From Chitinophaga varians (GTDB taxonomy: Bacteria > Bacteroidota > Bacteroidia > Chitinophagales > Chitinophagaceae), in contig NZ_JABAIA010000002.1 in assembly GCF_012641275.1 (NCBI RefSeq), positions 1,178,001 to 1,242,000 of the forward strand: a DNA stretch of 64,000 nt, in the 5' to 3' direction. The position numbers and the translations under genes are program-made. How positions within the stretch are numbered: position 1 is the stretch's first letter; each line of letters begins with the position of its first letter. A model generated the notes under the pieces. That model was not told where the DNA came from and made no database searches. It saw only the letters and a program-made list of their open reading frames with translations. Below are positions 1 through 7,643 of the stretch, one piece after another.

Positions 1-233
1 GCCAGTAGCAGTTCGGTGAACTCCGCGGAATTAAAAAAGTAAATGGTGGAAAAAAGGATACTGATGATCGGTACAAACAGCAAGGTGATATTGAGCAGGC
101 TCAACATGCCTTTGGACATGTTGTCGCTCATGCCTGTCACGCTGATGGTCAGTGCGGCCAGCACCAGGGTATATATCAGGATAGTCCTGTTTTTTAACAG
201 GTCTATCAGCACGTATTTAATAATTGTTTTCAT
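1..233 (-). CDS. nosY: NosY-like ABC permease, N-terminal part (runs off the window)
   Basis: Only the first 77 or so codons are present; the gene continues past base 1. The start is read at the ATG at 233, giving MKTIIKYVLIDLLKNR followed by a hydrophobic segment and a second hydrophobic stretch ending near FFNSAEF. That matches the start of the NosY/ABC-2 type permease that pairs with the NosF ATPase in nitrous oxide reductase maturation, delivering sulphur for the CuZ site across the inner membrane (family knowledge). The start overlaps the 3' end of nosF by 17 bp, indicating translational coupling in the nos operon. The assignment rests on context plus the visible membrane-protein character; the diagnostic C-terminal part is outside the window. 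Confidence 0.82.
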   Translation of the reverse strand, partial: MKTIIKYVLIDLLKNRTILIYTLVLAALTISVTGMSDNMSKGMLSLLNITLLFVPIISILFSTIYFFNSAEFTELLL

Positions 234-939
234 GTAGATGTGTTTGCATCATGGCCGCGATCACTTTGTTCAGTTGACGTTGACCGGTTGATTCTTTCAG
301 TTCTTCCACCGTTTTAAAACAGATGAGTTTCCCTTCCTGCAGGTATACCACATGACTGGTGATGTCATCGAGGTCACTGAGCACATGTGAGGTGATGAGT
401 ACCAGTTTTCCGTTGGCCCGCTCCCGTGCTATTTTGTCTTTCAGGATTTCGCTGGCCACAGGATCGAGGCCGGCGGTAGGTTCGTCAAGTATCAGGATAT
501 CGGGCGAAAAGAGGAAGGCGAGGCAGGCGCTCACTTTCTGCCGGGTGCCGCCGGAGAGGTTGCGCATTAGTTTATGGTCAAAAGAAGGCAGGTTGAACTG
601 ATGGACCAGCTCTTCGTCATAATGTTTGCAGTCTTTCCTTACCTCCCGCAGCATGGCCAGCACCTGCCGGATGGTCATGTTTTCGGGGTAGCGGCCGATC
701 TGCGGCATGTAACCGATTTTAGAGCGGTAGCTCCAGTGGCTGCGGATTTCCTGGCCGTTTATATGAACACTGCCTTTCTCGGGGATCACCAGTCCGAGGA
801 TGGATTTGATCAGGGTCGTTTTGCCGGAACCGTTAGGTCCCAGCAGGGAGATGGCCTGGCCCCTTTCCAGGTGCAGGTTGATATCATCCAGCGCTCTGAA
901 TTTTTTGAATGATTTTGTAAGGTGACTGATACGGATCAT
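217..939 (-). CDS. nosF: NosF, ABC transporter ATPase of nos maturation
   Basis: A 240-residue ABC ATPase. Walker A is GPNGSGKT near residue 35, the signature is LSGGTRQK near 130, and Walker B is ILILDEPTAGLD near 150, followed by the H-loop region ITSHVLSDL. The length and order fit NosF, the ATPase that with NosY and periplasmic NosD matures nitrous oxide reductase. Its ATG overlaps the nosD stop by 4 bp (ATGA) and its 3' end overlaps the nosY start, so D-F-Y are tightly coupled. The sequence alone could be any ABC-2 ATPase; the position between nosD and a permease decides the call. Confidence 0.93.
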   Translation of the reverse strand: MIRISHLTKSFKKFRALDDINLHLERGQAISLLGPNGSGKTTLIKSILGLVIPEKGSVHINGQEIRSHWSYRSKIGYMPQIGRYPENMTIRQVLAMLREVRKDCKHYDEELVHQFNLPSFDHKLMRNLSGGTRQKVSACLAFLFSPDILILDEPTAGLDPVASEILKDKIARERANGKLVLITSHVLSDLDDITSHVVYLQEGKLICFKTVEELKESTGQRQLNKVIAAMMQTHLHENNY

Positions 940-2165
940 AGTTGCAGTTTTTTCATTAATGGCTGATCGTCTTTCAGCTGATCGGGTATGATGCTGGGCA
1001 TTACTTTTTCCACCTGTTCCATGATGCCGGTGAGGAAGCTACGGTACAGGATCATGGCGGAAGGTATCTTTTCCGATATGACGGCGTATACGCTTACGGG
1101 ATAGTGGGGCACATCGCCCACCTGGTCCCGGTCAAGATCATAGCCATCGTATTTATCCCAGTAGTTGCGGTGAAATTCGTTGAGCATGAGCGTACCGTTG
1201 GTGGCCACATCAAAGGAGTTGCCGATGAAGTTGTTGCCGGTAAACCTGCTGCCGCTGGAGCTGGCCATTACACGGATGGCCCAGCCGTTGTCCTGAAACA
1301 GGTTGCGCTGTACAGACACACGGGTGGTGCCTTCCATGTGGATAGCAATGGTGTTTTTGATGAAGCGGTTATGTGTGATGTGACTGTCGGTGATTTCTTT
1401 CAGTAACAGGCCGTAGGAAGCGTCTCCCCAGTTTTGTATAAACGTGTTGTCGGTCATGGTCACTTCGCGTGTATACATAACGGCCACGCCTGCACCGTTT
1501 TCCCGGAAAATATTTTTCATATAGGCGTTATGGTGGGAAAACATAAAATGCAGGCCGTATCGTTGATTGTTGGCAGAGAGGTTGTTTTCTATACCGGAAT
1601 TGGTCACAAATTCGAAGTAGATGCCGTCGCGGTGGCCGGATATATTGTTACTGTTGATTTGCAGGGCGTCACATTTCCAGGCGTGGATGCCATTGCCGCC
1701 GTTGATTTCATTTTTGATGCCGGAATGTACGGTATTACCTTCCAGCAGACAGTGCTGGGCGTTCTGCAGGTAGATGCCGTAAGTGCAGTCCAGTATCCTG
1801 TTGTTGCGGAGAGTGACATGACTGGCGTTACTGACGCGGATGCCGGCGATGTCTGATATGGAAGAGCGCCCTGTATATTGTACCTGTAGCCCCTGCATGA
1901 CCACGCTGTCGGCGGTGATGAGGAAGCCCGGGTATTTGTATTCCGCATCAATGACCGGCATGCCGTTGCCTATAATGGTGATGCGCTGGTTTACCTGTAT
2001 GCTGTGTTCCTTGTAAACACCAGGTTGTACCTGCAGTGTATCGCCGGGCCGCGCGCTGCTGATGGCTTTGCGCAGCGCGTCAGGGCCTGGCTTCACCACG
2101 AGGGTGGCTGCCTGCGTGCTCCACGCTGCCAGCAGCAGCCATGATAATAGCGATGCATATTTCAT
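936..2165 (-). CDS. nosD: NosD, periplasmic right-handed beta-helix protein for N2O reductase maturation
   Basis: A protein of 409 residues from the ATG at 2165. An upstream in-frame ATG at 2201 would run back into nosL and would bury the signal peptide, so 2165 is preferred. It starts with a Sec signal (MKYASLLSWLLLAAWSTQA). The rest is a chain of short repeats of the NosD/CASH type, with recurring N-N-x-I/L and G-I-x-L steps typical of parallel beta-helix carbohydrate-binding folds. NosD works with the NosFY transporter in building the CuZ centre of NosZ (family knowledge). It begins 5 bases after the nosL stop and overlaps nosF by 4 bases. Confidence 0.93.
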   Translation of the reverse strand: MKYASLLSWLLLAAWSTQAATLVVKPGPDALRKAISSARPGDTLQVQPGVYKEHSIQVNQRITIIGNGMPVIDAEYKYPGFLITADSVVMQGLQVQYTGRSSISDIAGIRVSNASHVTLRNNRILDCTYGIYLQNAQHCLLEGNTVHSGIKNEINGGNGIHAWKCDALQINSNNISGHRDGIYFEFVTNSGIENNLSANNQRYGLHFMFSHHNAYMKNIFRENGAGVAVMYTREVTMTDNTFIQNWGDASYGLLLKEITDSHITHNRFIKNTIAIHMEGTTRVSVQRNLFQDNGWAIRVMASSSGSRFTGNNFIGNSFDVATNGTLMLNEFHRNYWDKYDGYDLDRDQVGDVPHYPVSVYAVISEKIPSAMILYRSFLTGIMEQVEKVMPSIIPDQLKDDQPLMKKLQL

Positions 2166-2170
2166 GATGT

Positions 2171-2608
2171 TTATGGATTTAGCCGGGTAAGATCTTCCCA
2201 TTTTAATAATCGTTGCTCCAGGTTGTCCTTATGCGGGATGGCGGTTTTTTCGTCGATGAAGGCGGCGCACCGGCCGTTCATCGGTGTCTTGAAAGATTCA
2301 CTGTGCAGGAAGATGGCTTTTTGCGCATCGGTGAACGGGTGACTGGAATCGCTGTAGTCCGCTACTAAAAAACGGGTGCCGCTGGCCGGCGGATTGACAG
2401 TATTGTATTGCAGCAGGCAAACGATATCGTCAAATTTATAGGCCCTGCCTTTGGGCGTGATCAGTTCGGCGGTATAACGTTTGTCTATAATCGTCATTTT
2501 ACAATGCGCACAGGCGTCATGACCAAAATCTATCGGCTCAAATGCCGGCCGGCAGGCCAGCTGCAAGGCAAAAAAGCTAATCAGGAAGATCAGGGTGTTA
2601 TGTTTCAT
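2171..2608 (-). CDS. nosL: NosL, copper-binding lipoprotein chaperone
   Basis: A lipoprotein of 145 residues from the ATG at 2608, which places MKHNTLIFLISFFALQLAC as a signal peptide with lipobox cysteine. An earlier ATG at 2629 overlaps the upstream gene and would spoil the signal. The motif CAHCKM (C-x2-C-x-M) after the lipid anchor matches the Cu(I) site of NosL, which supplies copper to NosZ. A central segment, YKFDDIVCLL, and a C-terminal K-W/DL region follow the family pattern. It sits between a NosB-like gene and nosD in the same operon. The copper-supply role is taken from the family; the lipobox and the CxxCxM motif are seen directly. Confidence 0.93.
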   Translation of the reverse strand: MKHNTLIFLISFFALQLACRPAFEPIDFGHDACAHCKMTIIDKRYTAELITPKGRAYKFDDIVCLLQYNTVNPPASGTRFLVADYSDSSHPFTDAQKAIFLHSESFKTPMNGRCAAFIDEKTAIPHKDNLEQRLLKWEDLTRLNP

Positions 2609-2609
2609 A

Positions 2610-3179
2610 TCATTTCTTTTTCCATTCATAGTAGGTGATGCCCACGAGTATCAGGCCACTGGCGATGTAGAACCATCCGGCGACGTCCGGCTGGGAAAGC
2701 ACTTCGAAATTCAATAACTTCTTATACCCGATCAGCGGCGGCTGGTAAGACATGCCAGGCACCTTTATTGGTGGGTTCGGGTCCAGCTGGTGGCCGTAGT
2801 TGTATTCCCACCGGTAGAAGTCTCCAAAAGACAACAGCGCGATGACCAGGAAGATACCGGTCCAGCAGTAATACAGTATTTTCTTTTTCAGTACCATGAT
2901 CAATATGCCGGCAGCCATAAAGAAGGCGATGGAAACGGGCATGAATACGAACTCCAGGAAGTCTTCCTGGTGGATGGTCTTCATACCGATGTAGTGGTTC
3001 AGGCCATTGATGATCGGTACATCTCCTTTTACGTCATTGATCCATATCTGCATAGACAGGCCGTCGGGGTACTGTGGCGCACGCATGTCTATCCGCCACA
3101 TGGGAAAGAACCAGAGGGTGGCGAGACAGATAATGACGACCGGTATGCTCATGAGGCCTGCCTGTGATAACTTTTTCAT
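2610..3179 (-). CDS. NosB-like integral membrane protein of the nos operon
   Basis: A 189-residue membrane protein with about four hydrophobic segments (roughly residues 8-28, 74-94, 97-118 and 165-185) and a soluble N-terminal loop containing DMRAPQYPDGL. It lies between nosZ and nosL, 52 bp from the nosZ stop, and touches nosL. Clade II nos clusters typically carry such a small membrane protein (called NosB in the literature), whose biochemical role is not settled. I base the name on position and topology, not on a motif. It may take part in electron transfer or metal handling for NosZ in the periplasm, but nothing in the sequence proves that; there is no CxxCH and no clear haem ligand set. 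Confidence 0.7.
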   Translation of the reverse strand: MKKLSQAGLMSIPVVIICLATLWFFPMWRIDMRAPQYPDGLSMQIWINDVKGDVPIINGLNHYIGMKTIHQEDFLEFVFMPVSIAFFMAAGILIMVLKKKILYYCWTGIFLVIALLSFGDFYRWEYNYGHQLDPNPPIKVPGMSYQPPLIGYKKLLNFEVLSQPDVAGWFYIASGLILVGITYYEWKKK

Positions 3180-3231
3180 AGTTCAGTTGTTGAGAGGCCG
3201 GCAGCGCTGAACAGCACCGCCGGCGGGATGT

Positions 3232-5205
3232 TTATTTAGCTGCGACGGAAGTCACGGTTTCTCCGGTACCGAATTTAAGCGGTACGTTGGCGCCTTTGGG
3301 GGATACCCGCAGGTAGCCGGACATCTCCTGGTGCAGGGCAGAGCAGAAGTCGGTGCAATAGAACGGATAAATACCCTGTTTATCTGGTGAGAACTTAAGT
3401 GTCACGGTTTCACCCGGCATGATCAGCAGTTCCGCATTGGGATTGTTCTTGATGGCAAAGCCATGCGGAATGTCCCAGTCCTGCTCCAGGTTGGTGACGT
3501 GGAAATATACTTCGTCGCCAACAAATACGCCTTCGATGTTGTCAGGCACCAGGTGGGAACGGATGGCGGTCATGTAGATGTCTACGCGGTTGCCTTTGCG
3601 GACCACATTGGCTTTCTTTTCTCCCATGGTCACATAGTCGTGACCGTTTTTGTTGATATCATAGTATTTCACCTGTTTGTCTTTGATCAGGCTGGCCTGG
3701 CATGCCTGTGCATAGTGCGGTTCGCCAAAGGTGGGAAAGTCGAGTATCAGCTGCATTTTATCACCGGAGATATCATACAGTTGTGCTGACTGGGCCAGTT
3801 CCGGGCCGGTAGGCAGGAAGCGGTCTTTGGTGATTTTGTTGTAGGCTACGAGGTATTTGCCGCCGGGTTTTCTGGTGTCTCCGCCTGGGATCATCAGGTG
3901 GCCGACAGAATAGTAGGTAGGCACACGGTCCAGTACCTGCAGGTCTTTCAGGCTCCATTTCACCACTTCGGAGGAGAGGAACATAGACGTATAGGCGTTG
4001 CCTTTACCATCAAATTCGGTATGCAGGGGGCCGAGGCCGGGTTTCTGCACTTCGCCGTGCAGCGCTGCTTCGTATTTGATGATGGGAATGCCTTTGAAGT
4101 CGCCCTCAAACTGTTTGCCGGCGATGGCTTTTGTCATTTTGCTGAAAGAGAACACCGGGATGAGGGCGGCGAGTTTACCGCTGCCAACGATGTATTCGCC
4201 GGAAGGGTCTATGTCGCAACCATGCGGGGATTTAGGACAGGGGATCATGTAGACCATGTCCGGACAATCTTTCGGGTCCAGCAGCAGTACTTCATTTTTG
4301 ATTTCGGAGGTGGCAGTTTGTTTGTGCTCGTCGTACGTGTTGTGGGCATAGGTGGCCGGAACTTTTTTGCCTTTGCCTGCTTTGGCATATTCTTCCGCTT
4401 TTTTCCAGTTTACGGCGACGATGTAGTCTTTGTCTTTCTGGGAAGCGTTGACTTCCAGCAGCGTATAGGCTTGTTCGGTATTATAGCTGGAGAAGAAGAA
4501 CCAGTCGTGTGATGGCCCTTTACCGGCGTGGCTCAGGTCGAGGTTCATTCCGGGCAGCACGATCTGGAAGGCGAGGTCCATTTTACCGGAATTTTTATCT
4601 ACGCTGATAAAAGAGGCGGTGCTGTGGAAGTTGTCTTTGAAGGAGCTGATGGGCACATCTTCAGAACCGAGGGGCACGGAGAAGCGGGTGCCTGCCACCA
4701 CGTATTCCGTGTTTTCGGTGATGAAGGGAGAGGAGTGGTTACCTGCGCTGTTGGGTATTTGCAGGATCTCCATGGTTTTGAAGGTGGTGAGATCGATGCG
4801 GGCCACGCGCGGCGTGTTGTTGGCGTTGGCAAAGAGCCAGCGGCCGTCCTGTTCCCCGTTGGTCTGGGACAGGTCCAGGTGGTGCTGGTCGTCCCACGGA
4901 ATAAGGCCGTTGGTGGTATTGAGCATGGCTTTTGTTTCTTCGCTGTAGCCATAGCCGTTTTCGGGATTGACCGCGAATACGGGGATGACTTTCAGCAGGC
5001 GTCCGGAGGGCAGGCCGTATACGGAAACTTGACCGTTGAAACCGCCGGACACGAAGTTGTAAATTTCATCGTATTTGCCGGGGGCCACGTAGGTTTTGCT
5101 GGCGGCGTCGCCTTGCACCGCAGTGGCGGCAGTTTTCATTTTGCAGCTTTGCATGGCAGCGGTGGTGGCGACTGCCAGGCCCAGCATCAGGCTTAATCTT
5201 TTCAT
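3232..5205 (-). CDS. nosZ: Nitrous oxide reductase, clade II (Sec-exported)
   Basis: A protein of 657 residues reducing N2O to N2 in the periplasm. The N-terminus is a short Sec signal (MKRLSLMLGLAVATTAA) with a Cys shortly after and no twin arginine, as in clade II (atypical) NosZ. The seven-bladed propeller carries the CuZ histidine motifs DDQHHLDL, SPHGCDI, GPLHTEF and GEPHYAQ. The C-terminal cupredoxin domain has the CuA signature CTDFCSALHQEM, giving Cys617, Cys621, His625 and Met628, plus an upstream IPHGF histidine. The length is usual for the clade. It follows the cytochrome c gene by 25 bp and heads the maturation genes. Substrate and metal sites are well supported; a lipid anchor on the early Cys is possible but the lipobox is imperfect. 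Confidence 0.97.
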   Translation of the reverse strand: MKRLSLMLGLAVATTAAMQSCKMKTAATAVQGDAASKTYVAPGKYDEIYNFVSGGFNGQVSVYGLPSGRLLKVIPVFAVNPENGYGYSEETKAMLNTTNGLIPWDDQHHLDLSQTNGEQDGRWLFANANNTPRVARIDLTTFKTMEILQIPNSAGNHSSPFITENTEYVVAGTRFSVPLGSEDVPISSFKDNFHSTASFISVDKNSGKMDLAFQIVLPGMNLDLSHAGKGPSHDWFFFSSYNTEQAYTLLEVNASQKDKDYIVAVNWKKAEEYAKAGKGKKVPATYAHNTYDEHKQTATSEIKNEVLLLDPKDCPDMVYMIPCPKSPHGCDIDPSGEYIVGSGKLAALIPVFSFSKMTKAIAGKQFEGDFKGIPIIKYEAALHGEVQKPGLGPLHTEFDGKGNAYTSMFLSSEVVKWSLKDLQVLDRVPTYYSVGHLMIPGGDTRKPGGKYLVAYNKITKDRFLPTGPELAQSAQLYDISGDKMQLILDFPTFGEPHYAQACQASLIKDKQVKYYDINKNGHDYVTMGEKKANVVRKGNRVDIYMTAIRSHLVPDNIEGVFVGDEVYFHVTNLEQDWDIPHGFAIKNNPNAELLIMPGETVTLKFSPDKQGIYPFYCTDFCSALHQEMSGYLRVSPKGANVPLKFGTGETVTSVAAK

Positions 5206-5230
5206 ATGTAGATGGAGTGAGTGTCAGCAA

Positions 5231-5731
5231 TTATTTTTTACCGTCGTTGGACCGCATGTATTCCAATACGTGCCGGGCTTCATCGTCGGTAAGGTGCTGG
5301 TTGGGCATGCGTACCATACATTCTTCCAGCATGGCTTGTGCTGCCGGGTCTTTATCAATCATCTCATCGGTGTTGGTGATGAAGTTCATGATCCATTCCG
5401 GTTTCCTTCTTTCGGTAACGCCTTTCCATCCGGGGCCGACCAGCTTGTCGCCGGTGAGTTTGTGACAGGCCGCACATTTTACTTCATAGGTGGATTTACC
5501 GCTGGCGATCATTTTCTGATCTAATGGATCGGTGAGTGCGACGCTGGTAAACTTGCCTTTGCCTTTTGCATCGGCGGCGGCAGCTGCTGCGGGCGTGGGC
5601 GTTGCCGGAGTGGTAGCGGCCATGCTATTGTCAGCAGCCGGTTTTTCGGTGTCAGCTTGCGGCGTAGATCCGCAGCCGTAGAGCAGCAGGGCGATAGCAG
5701 CTGCTGCTGTCAGGAGGGATGCTTGTTTCAT
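5231..5731 (-). CDS. Lipoprotein monohaem cytochrome c, probable electron donor to NosZ
   Basis: A protein of 166 residues. Residues 1-20 form a lipoprotein signal ending in LLLYGC (Cys20). An Ala/Thr/Pro-rich linker (about residues 30-60) leads to a class I cytochrome c domain with haem motif CAACH (Cys86, Cys89, His90) and a probable axial methionine in the MVRMP segment. It is the first gene of the nos operon, 25 bp upstream of nosZ, so it most likely carries electrons to the CuA site at the outer face of the inner membrane or on the outer membrane. The donor role is inferred from context. A palindromic operator lies 34 bp upstream of its start. Confidence 0.92.
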   Translation of the reverse strand: MKQASLLTAAAAIALLLYGCGSTPQADTEKPAADNSMAATTPATPTPAAAAAADAKGKGKFTSVALTDPLDQKMIASGKSTYEVKCAACHKLTGDKLVGPGWKGVTERRKPEWIMNFITNTDEMIDKDPAAQAMLEECMVRMPNQHLTDDEARHVLEYMRSNDGKK

Positions 5732-5764
5732 GATATCTGTTTTTTGTTTAAGAAGAATTTAAAT

Positions 5765-5782
5765 AAGGATATTTTTGTCCTT
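5765..5782. promoter_or_regulatory. Palindromic operator upstream of the cytochrome/nosZ operon (copy 1)
   Basis: AAGGATATTTTTGTCCTT is an inverted repeat with AAGGA/TCCTT arms, 34 bp before the cytochrome start. The same form recurs at 6429-6446 and 7589-7606, all close to an Rrf2-family regulator gene. I infer that it binds that regulator. Confidence 0.68.
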
Positions 5783-5837
5783 TATTTTAAAACTGGAAGC
5801 TGCTCATGTAGAATTGTCGAACATTCGGTGATGTTAT

Positions 5838-6353
5838 TTAGGAATGGTACAGATGGAATTGTTGAACATCTCTCACAAGAGGGGCGGAGAGCTTTTCGTC
5901 GAGACGGTCGAAATCTGATACATCGAACTGTTTGCCCATGAGCCGGGCCATGAAGCTGCCGGCACGGACTTTCAGCTTATCGGCAAAAGAAAGGTCGCTG
6001 AATTTGATTTTACCGGGCAGGAAATAACGGAGGCATCGGGTAAGGACAGGCGCCGGCACATTTTGTGCCACATAGCCGTTGAGCTTTTCCACCTCCTCCG
6101 GTTTGGTGGCGCATACCACAAAAAGGAATAGCGGCTTGCCTGACAGCTGAGCTTCATGTTGCAGCAACCACGGGCGTAGCAGCATTTTTCCAATGTATAT
6201 GCTGGTGCCCAGTATCAAAAAATCTGCGGTGGACAATTGTGCCGGCGTAACTTTATCTGCTTCCACTGCCGGTATTTGTAATGCTTTGCTGATCCACTCA
6301 GCGTATTGTCGCGTAGCGCCGTACTTGGACTGGAAAATGATGATGCCATGCAT
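5838..6353 (-). CDS. Flavodoxin-domain protein (HemG/flavodoxin-like)
   Basis: A protein of 171 residues. The N-terminus IIIFQSKYGATRQYAEWI is the FMN phosphate-binding loop of flavodoxin-type folds, and LILGTSIYIGKM and FLFVVCATKP are further flavin-binding loops. The family includes protoporphyrinogen oxidase HemG and menaquinone-dependent flavodoxins; the second half is not diagnostic. It lies between the Rrf2 regulator gene and the cytochrome/nos operon on the same strand, and an operator copy lies 76 bp upstream of its start. A role in electron supply or haem supply for nitrogen-oxide respiration is plausible, but only the fold is shown by the sequence. Confidence 0.85.
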   Translation of the reverse strand: MHGIIIFQSKYGATRQYAEWISKALQIPAVEADKVTPAQLSTADFLILGTSIYIGKMLLRPWLLQHEAQLSGKPLFLFVVCATKPEEVEKLNGYVAQNVPAPVLTRCLRYFLPGKIKFSDLSFADKLKVRAGSFMARLMGKQFDVSDFDRLDEKLSAPLVRDVQQFHLYHS

Positions 6354-6428
6354 AGCAGGTAGGTATTAAGCAATTCATATTGATAGAACAACAACTGCTG
6401 TAAAGCGTTGACTGTGCTGTGTTATATA

Positions 6429-6446
6429 AAGGATGACGACGTCCTT
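6429..6446. promoter_or_regulatory. Palindromic operator upstream of the flavodoxin gene (copy 2)
   Basis: AAGGATGACGACGTCCTT has the same AAGGAY-N6-RTCCTT form as the copies at 5765 and 7589. It lies in the gap between the Rrf2 gene and the flavodoxin gene, upstream of the latter. The flanks (ATA before, ATTT after) are AT-rich as at the other copies. Confidence 0.68.
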
Positions 6447-6495
6447 ATTTAAAAACAAAATTATCTCCTTTCGATATACCAGCCAAAAAAGTTGA

Positions 6496-6511
6496 CCTGA
6501 TATAAATCAGG
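6496..6511. promoter_or_regulatory. Second palindrome in the flavodoxin upstream region
   Basis: CCTGATATAAATCAGG is a 16-bp inverted repeat with 6-bp arms, preceded by TTGA. Its symmetry and the TTGA start are loosely reminiscent of CRP/FNR-type sites, a plausible second input for anaerobic respiration genes. No regulator of that type is present in the window, so the assignment is tentative. Confidence 0.35.
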
Positions 6512-6603
6512 AAAAGACATGATAGTGGACATATAAAGTGGGCCACGATATGCCACGGCGGCTATCGGGAAAACGAAAATGTATGACGTGGGAAATGACG
6601 GGG

Positions 6604-7062
6604 TTAACAGGGCTTACGGACGCCTTTCAGGTTATCAATAAAGTAGTTGCCTTTATTGAATTCGTCTACCAGCTGCTGGATAGCTGTTTTTTCGAACATC
6701 TGTTTCAGCTGTTTTTTGATGGCCTTGTATTGGGTATGCATGGGGCAGGGCCTTGTTTCGGAACATTCTTTAAGTCCCAGTACACATTTGGTGATCACGC
6801 TTTCTTCTTCTACGGCCTCGAGGATGGCCTTTACCGGCAGCTTACGGGCGCGGTCTGTCAGGAAAAAGCCGCCGTTAGGGCCACGCACGGAACTGATCAC
6901 GCGGTTGTTTTGCGTGAGCAGCTGTAGTATCTTGGCCGTAAATGATTTGGGAGAATCAATGCCCCGGGCAATTTCCTCAATTCCCAGCTTATTATCTTCC
7001 GACCCTTTCAGTGCGATATAAATCGTTGCTCTCAGGGCGTATTCAGCAGTTTTCGACAACAT
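6604..7062 (-). CDS. Rrf2-family transcriptional regulator with three conserved cysteines (NsrR/IscR-like)
   Basis: A protein of 152 residues. The N-terminal winged helix starts MLSKTAEYALRATIYIA and contains the RGPNGGFFL wing typical of Rrf2 proteins. Cys93, Cys100 and Cys106 (KCVLGLKEC..RPCPMH) match the iron-sulphur ligands of IscR, NsrR and RsrR. In this genomic setting, next to nitrous oxide reductase, an NO- or redox-sensing role like NsrR is the best inference. It is 47 bp downstream of the queD-like gene on the same strand, so it may be co-transcribed from the operator-controlled promoter at about 7572-7606, which would give autoregulation. The DNA target is probably the AAGGAY palindrome found three times nearby. 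Confidence 0.92.
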   Translation of the reverse strand: MLSKTAEYALRATIYIALKGSEDNKLGIEEIARGIDSPKSFTAKILQLLTQNNRVISSVRGPNGGFFLTDRARKLPVKAILEAVEEESVITKCVLGLKECSETRPCPMHTQYKAIKKQLKQMFEKTAIQQLVDEFNKGNYFIDNLKGVRKPC

Positions 7063-7109
7063 AATATCAAATCATGACGATCGCAAGATAATAAGAAATA
7101 AGGTACCGG

Positions 7110-7541
7110 TCAAACCGCCGGCACCCATTCCGCATAGGAATCACTCGTCTCATACAACCGCAGGCCTGCCAGTACTACCTCTCCGGGCAATACCGCTCTT
7201 AACGCCCGCTGCATATACAACACCATGTTTTCCGCGGACGGCTCCATGTCCCACACCCACAGGTTCTCCTGTGTGCTGCAACCCGGATGGGCCTGCATAT
7301 AGGCGGCCGAAAGGACCAGGCGGTGATCAAAATGCTGTACGATCGTCTGCTGCACCAGCTCCTTGATCACTTTAAAATCCACCAGTATCCCCGGTGCTGG
7401 CAGGTAGTCTTCACTATGGTTTTGGCCCCGTACCGTCACATGCAATTTATAGGAATGCCCATGAATGTTTTTGCATTTTCCATTGTATTCATGCAGCGCA
7501 TGCGCCGTTTCAAAACTGAATATTTTCGTCAGCTGTAACAT
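7110..7541 (-). CDS. queD: 6-pyruvoyl-tetrahydropterin synthase / 6-carboxytetrahydropterin synthase family (QueD-like)
   Basis: A protein of 143 residues from the ATG at 7541. The frame stays open far upstream, to 8408, but that extension is antisense to the divergent gene and is not real. Zinc ligands are visible as His14 (ETAHAL), His27 and His29 (NIHGHSY), with the catalytic Cys23 just before them. The conserved FDHRLVL and the PSAENM segment (P-S/T-x-E-N) complete the T-fold enzyme. These enzymes convert dihydroneopterin triphosphate to tetrahydropterin products for queuosine or pterin cofactors. It is odd to find it sharing an operator with an Rrf2-linked nos locus. The family is certain; whether it makes 6-carboxy- or 6-pyruvoyl-tetrahydropterin is not decidable here. 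Confidence 0.93.
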   Translation of the reverse strand: MLQLTKIFSFETAHALHEYNGKCKNIHGHSYKLHVTVRGQNHSEDYLPAPGILVDFKVIKELVQQTIVQHFDHRLVLSAAYMQAHPGCSTQENLWVWDMEPSAENMVLYMQRALRAVLPGEVVLAGLRLYETSDSYAEWVPAV

Positions 7542-7571
7542 ATCTCCGGTCTGTTGTTGGTAAGAATTGTG

Positions 7572-7579
7572 CAAAGGTA
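7572..7579 (-). promoter_or_regulatory. Minus-10-like (-7) box of the queD promoter
   Basis: On the minus strand this reads TACCTTTG, a full match to the Bacteroidota -7 consensus TAnnTTTG. The position of the -33 element is covered by the operator at 7589-7606, so binding there should block the polymerase. Confidence 0.5.
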
Positions 7580-7588
7580 CATTTAAAA

Positions 7589-7606
7589 AAGGATATTTGT
7601 GTCCTT
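7589..7606. promoter_or_regulatory. Palindromic operator between queD and the 594-aa gene (copy 3)
   Basis: AAGGATATTTGTGTCCTT lies inside a longer inverted repeat with nine-base arms (AAAAAAGGA/TCCTTTTTT, 7585-7610). It is the best of the three copies and serves a divergent promoter region: queD-rrf2 to the left and the 594-aa gene to the right (start 7644). Confidence 0.72.
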
Positions 7607-7643
7607 TTTTACTAATATTGCTGCCTGAAACAATTTCATCAAC

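Noticed and set aside
3898..5196. Two plus-strand frames over 200 codons within nosZ
   Set aside because: Antisense to the CuZ propeller domain. No domain features.
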